From Planctomycetaceae bacterium (GTDB lineage Bacteria; Planctomycetota; Planctomycetia; Pirellulales; Pirellulaceae), in contig DTSG01000273.1 of NCBI GenBank assembly GCA_012965455.1, forward strand, positions 1 through 11,570: a DNA stretch of 11,570 nt, read 5' to 3'. Positions within the stretch are counted from its first letter, which is position 1. Every line of letters starts with the position of its first letter. Of this stretch, positions 7,501 to 11,570 are shown piece after piece. A model generated the notes under the pieces. The model saw nothing but the letters and a program-made list of their open reading frames with translations, did no database searches and was not told the DNA's origin. Both the position numbers and the translations under genes were made by a program.

Positions 7501-8262
7501 TTAGTGCTTGGTGCCAAACAAGCGAATTTGGTCAAAATCGCCGGTGTCGTCAAAGCTGCCGATTCCAATTTGGCCAAAGACAAAGGTCTTGTCTTTAGTA
7601 GTCATGATCGGTTTTTTCATGTCATCAAAGTACACCTTGATTGTACCAAGCCGAATGTCTCGCTTAACTCGCACGTGGTGCCAATCCTTGCTCCAGTCTG
7701 TACCGTCGGTGCGTTCGCTGGCGATACTTACACGAGGTTTACCGTTTACAAGAAAAATTGAGTTAGCGTGGTCGTCTGCTTCGCGACCTAGGTGGACATA
7801 GTAAAAATGCGACGGATCTTGATAGCCAAAGAACAGACATAGATCTTGATGACCATAGACTTCTTGTGTTGAACGCATTTGTACATCGAGTTGAAAACTA
7901 GTGACAGAAATTTCTTTGAGTAGTGCAAAGTTAACTGGTGAACGCACAGGTGGTTTGTATTGGCTGTCTTTAAACATCGAGTAAAAGGAGCTACCGTTTT
8001 CCTTAACGACTTTCCAGGCCTCGCCATCCGTTGGTTGCCAGCGCGAGGCGTCTTTGTCAAAATCTTCTCTCAGGAGATTCACTGGGCTAATCGTCTTGAC
8101 GACATCTTTGAAGAACTTACCAACGCGCCGGACTTCTGGATGCTTGGGAGTATCTTTGCTATCATTGTTGTCAATGGCAACGAGGGCATTACTCATACAG
8201 CTACAGAGCAATAAGTTTAGTAATGTAGCGCTAACAAGCAGTCGTCGTAAGATCAATCTCAT
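7501..8262 (-). CDS. Exported concanavalin-like (LamG / DUF1080-type) protein
   Basis: This encodes 253 residues from ATG 8262-8260. GGAGAG 9 bases upstream fixes this start over an upstream extension that would overlap the divergent sulfatase. Residues 1-22 form an export signal; LCSC with Cys22 may be a lipobox, or signal peptidase I may cut near SNA (24-26). Residues about 64-250 look like a single jelly-roll domain: EDF at 66-68, W75, alternating beta strands such as SFQLDVQMR (122-130), FFGYQDPSHFYYVHLG (144-159), WHHVRVKRD (194-202) and a closing GIGSFDDTGDFDQIRL (233-248). This pattern is typical of the 3-keto-disaccharide hydrolase/DUF1080 and LamG folds common in planctomycetes. It may bind or act on polysaccharide; catalysis is not shown. 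It is convergent with the unknown lipoprotein (47-base gap) and divergent from the third sulfatase. Confidence 0.88.
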   Translation of the reverse strand: MRLILRRLLVSATLLNLLLCSCMSNALVAIDNNDSKDTPKHPEVRRVGKFFKDVVKTISPVNLLREDFDKDASRWQPTDGEAWKVVKENGSSFYSMFKDSQYKPPVRSPVNFALLKEISVTSFQLDVQMRSTQEVYGHQDLCLFFGYQDPSHFYYVHLGREADDHANSIFLVNGKPRVSIASERTDGTDWSKDWHHVRVKRDIRLGTIKVYFDDMKKPIMTTKDKTFVFGQIGIGSFDDTGDFDQIRLFGTKH

Positions 8263-8318
8263 GAGCTGTGTCTCTCCATAAAAAATAAATACATCTACAA
8301 AATTAAAAAGTGATTTAC
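8263..8318. promoter_or_regulatory. Short AT-rich divergent promoter region
   Basis: Only 56 bases separate the start of the concanavalin-like gene (minus) from that of the third sulfatase (plus), and the stretch from 8278 is strongly AT-rich. Any two promoters must overlap here or reach into the coding regions. I could not pick a reliable -35/-10 pair on either strand. Confidence 0.5.
8272..8277 (-). promoter_or_regulatory. Ribosome binding site for the concanavalin-like gene
   Basis: Read on the minus strand this is GGAGAG, 9 bases before ATG 8262. It is among the clearest Shine-Dalgarno sites in the window and decides the start in favour of the 253-residue form. Confidence 0.7.
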
Positions 8319-10133
8319 ATGTACCGACACGTCTATTATCTATTATTTGTTGCTGGTTTGATAGGGTTTGTACACCGAGCGCAGGGAGCCGAGTCGGTTG
8401 CCGCAACGACTGCGTCGGACCGACCAAACATTTTAATTGTCCTGACCGATGACCAAGGTTGGGGGGATTTAAGTCTCAACGGGAATAAGAACTTAGAGAC
8501 GCCGAACATCGATGCGCTGGCAGCAACGGGTGCTCAGTTTGAGCGGTTTTTCGTATGCCCAGTCTGTTCCCCAACTCGTGCTGAGTTTTTGACAGGCCGC
8601 TATCATACGCGCAGCGGTGTGTTTAGTACGTCGGCCGGTGGTGAACGCTTGAATCTTGACGAATTGACGATTGCCGATACTTTCAAGGCGGCTGGATACA
8701 CGACAGGTGCTTTTGGGAAATGGCATAACGGAATGCAATATCCCTATCATCCCAATGGCCGCGGTTTTGATGAATATTATGGATTTACATCGGGACATTG
8801 GGGCAATTATTTTGACCCGATGTTGGAACACAACGGCAAGATTGTCCGCGGCGAGGGGTTCTGCGTTGATGATTTCACGAACAAGGCTATTAGCTTTATG
8901 CAGCGCAGCGTTAAGTCGGGCAAGCCTTTTTTCGCCTACTTGCCATTGAATGTTCCCCATTCACCGATGCAGGTTCCTGATCGTTGGTGGAATAAGTTCA
9001 AGGACAAGCAACTGATTAATCACCATCGCGACCCAAAACGAGAAGATGTAGGTCATATCCGAGCGGCTTTGGCAATGTGTGAGAATGTCGATTGGAATGT
9101 CGGTCGCCTCACTGCGAAACTTGAAGAACTGGGAATTGCTGATAATACGATTGTCGTTTTCTTTCATGACAATGGCCCGAACGGTTCTCGTTTTAACGGC
9201 GACATGAAGGGTCGCAAGGGCTCTACGGATGAAGGAGGTGTTCGCTCGCCCCTCTTAGTACGCTGGCCACAGAAAATTAAACCAGGTACTTATGTGAAAC
9301 AAATCGGTGGTGCAATTGACCTGCTCCCGACACTGGCACACCTCGCCGGCGTACCGGTGGTTTCCAAAAAGAAACTTGATGGAATTGATTTGTCTACTGC
9401 GATAATTAATTCAGATACAGCCAACAAAGCGATACCAGATCGCATGATCTTCTCGCATTGGAACAATCGTGTCAGTGTGCGGACTCAACAATTTCGATTG
9501 GATTCAGCAGGCAAGCTGTTTGACATTAAATCTGATCCAGGACAACGAATGGACGTATCGGCGATGTATCCGGCAGAGACTCGTCGTTTGACTACCGCAG
9601 TTGCTAGCTTTCGTGCCGATGCGATGGCAGATTTTACGCGGCAAGACCAACGGCCATTTTTGATTGGACATGCAGACGCTCAATGGACGCAATTGCCAGC
9701 TCGCGATGGAATTGCACATGGTGAGATTTTAAGATCTAACCGCTTCCCAAATTGTTCCTTTTATCGAAACTGGAAAAAGACTACTGATAAGGTGACGTGG
9801 AATGCGGAGGTTCTTGAGTCTGGACTATATAACGTGCAAGTGTATTATGTGCTGAAAAAAGAAAACGTCGGTTGTCGGGTTGAGTTGACGTTCAAGAATA
9901 ATGGTTGCTCAAAAGTAGTTACAAAATATCATGATCCACCGTTAATTGGTGCTGCTGAAGACCGAGTTGTTCGGAGAGAATCCTATGTGAAACGATTTAT
10001 ACCGCTGGATTTAGGAACGATGCAACTCGAAGCGGGGGCAGGTGAGTTGACATTGACCGTTCCGGAAATGCCTGGCGATGAAGGGATTGAGTTCAGATTG
10101 TTGATGTTTCAGAGAATACTGCAAGCCGAATGA
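8319..10133 (+). CDS. Secreted arylsulfatase A-like enzyme with extra C-terminal beta domain
   Basis: Starting at ATG 8319 this is 604 residues; an in-frame GTG at 8310 would add three. Residues 1-23 are a signal peptide ending at RAQG/A. The sulfatase core shows LTDDQGWGD (Asp44, Asp45), the canonical formylglycine motif CSPTR with Cys83, GKWH (Lys134, His136), VPHSP (His214) and HDNG (Asp284, Asn285) followed by MKGRKGS. The core is about 440 residues. A further 150 or so, from about residue 455, form a strand-rich module including WNAEVLESGLYNVQVYYV (494-511), resembling the beta-sandwich tails of planctomycete arylsulfatases and carbohydrate-binding modules. The enzyme probably removes sulfate from a glycan outside the cytoplasm. 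The gene overlaps the next by 4 bases (ATGA), so the two are likely translated together. The ribosome binding site is weak (AAAAAG). Confidence 0.94.
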   Translation: MYRHVYYLLFVAGLIGFVHRAQGAESVAATTASDRPNILIVLTDDQGWGDLSLNGNKNLETPNIDALAATGAQFERFFVCPVCSPTRAEFLTGRYHTRSGVFSTSAGGERLNLDELTIADTFKAAGYTTGAFGKWHNGMQYPYHPNGRGFDEYYGFTSGHWGNYFDPMLEHNGKIVRGEGFCVDDFTNKAISFMQRSVKSGKPFFAYLPLNVPHSPMQVPDRWWNKFKDKQLINHHRDPKREDVGHIRAALAMCENVDWNVGRLTAKLEELGIADNTIVVFFHDNGPNGSRFNGDMKGRKGSTDEGGVRSPLLVRWPQKIKPGTYVKQIGGAIDLLPTLAHLAGVPVVSKKKLDGIDLSTAIINSDTANKAIPDRMIFSHWNNRVSVRTQQFRLDSAGKLFDIKSDPGQRMDVSAMYPAETRRLTTAVASFRADAMADFTRQDQRPFLIGHADAQWTQLPARDGIAHGEILRSNRFPNCSFYRNWKKTTDKVTWNAEVLESGLYNVQVYYVLKKENVGCRVELTFKNNGCSKVVTKYHDPPLIGAAEDRVVRRESYVKRFIPLDLGTMQLEAGAGELTLTVPEMPGDEGIEFRLLMFQRILQAE

Positions 10134-10939
10134 CAATAAAAAAACGGATGAAAAGTTGGTCGTTGGTGGTGGTTGCAGGTCTTCTCGGACTAGTTGCAGC
10201 GTGTCATGACCCGACAATAACGGTCGACTCATCCGACCCTTCCGCGGCACAAACAGTAAAGCAGTCGTTGCCGGAGGGGACGAGCGTCGAGGTAATTGAT
10301 CGCTGGCAAGTCGAAGACTTTGATAAAGACATTGTGCAATTTGCAACGGTGTTTTGGGAGGCAGAAGATTCCGTCAGTTTGCGGAAATTGATTCGAGAGA
10401 CGAATCTTGTTCGAGACAAGCGAGTCCTGGAGATTGGCACGGGAACAGGTTTGATTTCCTTATGCTGCTTGCAGGCAGGTGCCCGCGCAGTGGTAGCAAC
10501 CGATATCAATCCACAGGCGGTTGCCAATGCACGATTCAATTGGTTCCAGTTAGAGATTCCGCAGACGACTGAAAACTTCGATGTGCGATTGGTAGCTGCT
10601 GACAATTCGGGGGCGTTTGCGGTAATCGCCAGCCAGGAACAATTTGACGTCATTATTTCCAATCCTCCGTGGGAAGATGGTGAAGTTCAAACGGTTGCGG
10701 ACTATGCGTTTATCGATACGCAGTTTGAACTGCTCGAATCTATTCTAGCAGGCTTAGATCAACACTTGACGGTTAACGGGGAAGCCTATTTAGCGTACGG
10801 ATGTGTGACCGCGATTCGAGAAATCTATCGCCGCGCGGAGCGGCATGGTTTGCAAGTCGAGAAGCTTGACGAGCGTGAGTTAGATGATTTAGAGGATCTC
10901 TTTTTACCGGGTATGTTGCTGAAGATTTCTCGGCGGTAA
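10130..10939 (+). CDS. Predicted lipoprotein with class I SAM-dependent methyltransferase fold
   Basis: This encodes 269 residues, starting within the stop of the sulfatase gene (ATGA overlap). The N-terminus is a textbook lipoprotein signal: MTIKKRMKSW, hydrophobic residues 11-24, lipobox VAAC with Cys25. A linker runs to about residue 55. The rest is a Rossmann-like methyltransferase: motif I EIGTGTG (101-107), acidic TDIN (Asp125), and motif IV NPPW (178-181) after FDVIIS. NPPY/W motifs are known from enzymes that methylate amide or exocyclic nitrogens, such as PrmC, RsmC and TrmN6. An exported enzyme needing SAM is unexpected. There is no in-frame ATG after codon 7 and before the final residues, so a cytoplasmic form would need a GTG or TTG start. 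The target is unknown; L11 or tRNA/rRNA methyltransferase labels are possible automatic names but not supported here. Confidence 0.88.
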   Translation: MTIKKRMKSWSLVVVAGLLGLVAACHDPTITVDSSDPSAAQTVKQSLPEGTSVEVIDRWQVEDFDKDIVQFATVFWEAEDSVSLRKLIRETNLVRDKRVLEIGTGTGLISLCCLQAGARAVVATDINPQAVANARFNWFQLEIPQTTENFDVRLVAADNSGAFAVIASQEQFDVIISNPPWEDGEVQTVADYAFIDTQFELLESILAGLDQHLTVNGEAYLAYGCVTAIREIYRRAERHGLQVEKLDERELDDLEDLFLPGMLLKISRR

Positions 10940-10974
10940 ACGTTCTCCTGTTCCGGTTCATTGACGGTTGCTGT

Positions 10975-11570
10975 TTACTGATCCCGAGCGATGCAATATA
11001 AAAATTTTGCACCACGCATGAATAGTTCGTCATTAACGGCAATCGGTGATGCGGCAAACCGATCGTCAAGTCGGTTGTAGGCAATGACTTGAGGTGCGTT
11101 GGAATCTTCAATCACGACCGTGGTGCCGTCGAGGTCAGTTACATAAATATTGCCGTTAGCCGCCAGCGGTGAAGCGTATACATTTCTGATTCCGCCCAAG
11201 CGAAACGGTCCCCCCGAATCTTCTCCAGTTTGAATGTCCACCCGCGACAAGATGCCTTGGTAATGCGCTAAAAAGAAAATATGACCTCGCACCAGCAGTG
11301 GCGAGGGAACATAGGGTGTACCGCGAAACCGTTCCCACAGAACTTGGTTGGAATTGGTGATGTCGCCCTTAGCTCCTTCAATCTTAATAGCTAACATGGC
11401 ACGTTTTTCGTAACTGCTGCCGGCAATTAATATTCCATTAGAGAACACCGGAGTCGCGACAATGTTGTTTGATAACCCACCGCATTCCCAAATGACCTTT
11501 CCCGTTTCCAAATTGTAGCCCCGCACTCGATTGGAACCGCAGACGACGAGTTGTTGTTGAGCTGCATAAT
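10975..11570 (-). CDS. PQQ-like beta-propeller protein, C-terminal 197 residues (runs off right edge)
   Basis: The frame is open from the right edge to a TAA at 10977-10975, so the gene begins outside the window; an internal GTG at 11526 is not the likely start because the coding frame continues upstream with QLVVCGSNRVRGY, a typical blade. Visible blade motifs include YNLETGKVIWECGG, SPLLVRGHIFFLAHYQG, VDIQTGED and ASPLAANGNIYVTDLDG. This matches the outer-membrane-assembly/PQQ-like WD-type propellers that are abundant and exported in planctomycetes (usually about 400-450 residues). Quinone binding cannot be inferred from these blades. It converges on the methyltransferase gene with a 35-base gap and is probably not part of its unit. 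Confidence 0.9.
   Translation of the reverse strand, partial: YAAQQQLVVCGSNRVRGYNLETGKVIWECGGLSNNIVATPVFSNGILIAGSSYEKRAMLAIKIEGAKGDITNSNQVLWERFRGTPYVPSPLLVRGHIFFLAHYQGILSRVDIQTGEDSGGPFRLGGIRNVYASPLAANGNIYVTDLDGTTVVIEDSNAPQVIAYNRLDDRFAASPIAVNDELFMRGAKFLYCIARDQ

Noticed and set aside
8263..8427. 55-codon N-terminal extension of the concanavalin-like protein
   Set aside because: It would overlap the divergent sulfatase start and bury the export signal; GGAGAG supports ATG 8262.
8493..8960. 155-codon minus-strand frame
   Set aside because: It is antisense to the catalytic core of the third sulfatase, whose motifs are intact.
10204..10662. 152-codon minus-strand frame
   Set aside because: It is antisense to the methyltransferase domain and has no recognisable motif or signal.
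10936..10978. Inverted GTAAAC / GTTTAC flanking the convergent gap, possible bidirectional terminator
   Set aside because: The arms are just the TAA stops plus AC of the two convergent genes, the loop is 31 bases and there is no T-run.

Overview
The window looks like a chromosomal segment from a planctomycete (Planctomycetota, plausibly Pirellulales or a relative). The evidence is gene content, not a marker gene. There are three different secreted sulfatases in 11.6 kb, a very large 'PVC-type' protein joining a sorbosone-dehydrogenase-like propeller, HEAT-like repeats and a c-type cytochrome, a concanavalin/DUF1080-like lipoprotein, and a PQQ-like beta-propeller protein. Base composition appears moderate. 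Shine-Dalgarno signals are weak at most starts and clear at two. I saw no tRNA, rRNA, CRISPR array, transposase, phage gene or attachment site. No stretch over 300 bases lacks a gene; the longest gap is 164 bases.

Layout: (1) 5036 down to 1, minus strand: a 1271-residue multidomain redox protein, then after 48 bases a sulfatase that runs off the left edge; probably one transcription unit. (2) 5037-5200: divergent regulatory region with a good sigma70-like promoter for the plus-strand gene. (3) 5201-7453, plus strand: a second sulfatase, then an acidic lipoprotein of unknown family that appears to have its own -10 box. (4) 8262 down to 7501, minus strand: a LamG/DUF1080-like exported protein, convergent with the lipoprotein. 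(5) 8319-10939, plus strand: a third sulfatase with an extra C-terminal beta-rich domain, overlapping by 4 bases a predicted lipoprotein with a class I methyltransferase fold. (6) 11570 down to 10975, minus strand: the C-terminal part of a PQQ-like propeller protein, cut by the right edge.

Taken together, nearly every product carries an export signal and most resemble parts of sulfated-polysaccharide breakdown: three sulfatases of different substrate groups remove sulfate esters, the concanavalin-like protein may bind or cleave glycans, and the large cytochrome/cupredoxin protein may pass electrons from oxidation of a sugar-like substrate. No glycoside hydrolase, SusC/D-like transporter or formylglycine-generating enzyme is in the window, so the polysaccharide link is an inference from family content. 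The least ordinary items are the apparently exported methyltransferase with an NPPW motif, the SGNH-like domain lacking its catalytic serine in front of a propeller-cupredoxin-cytochrome chain, and the unrecognised charge-segregated lipoprotein.
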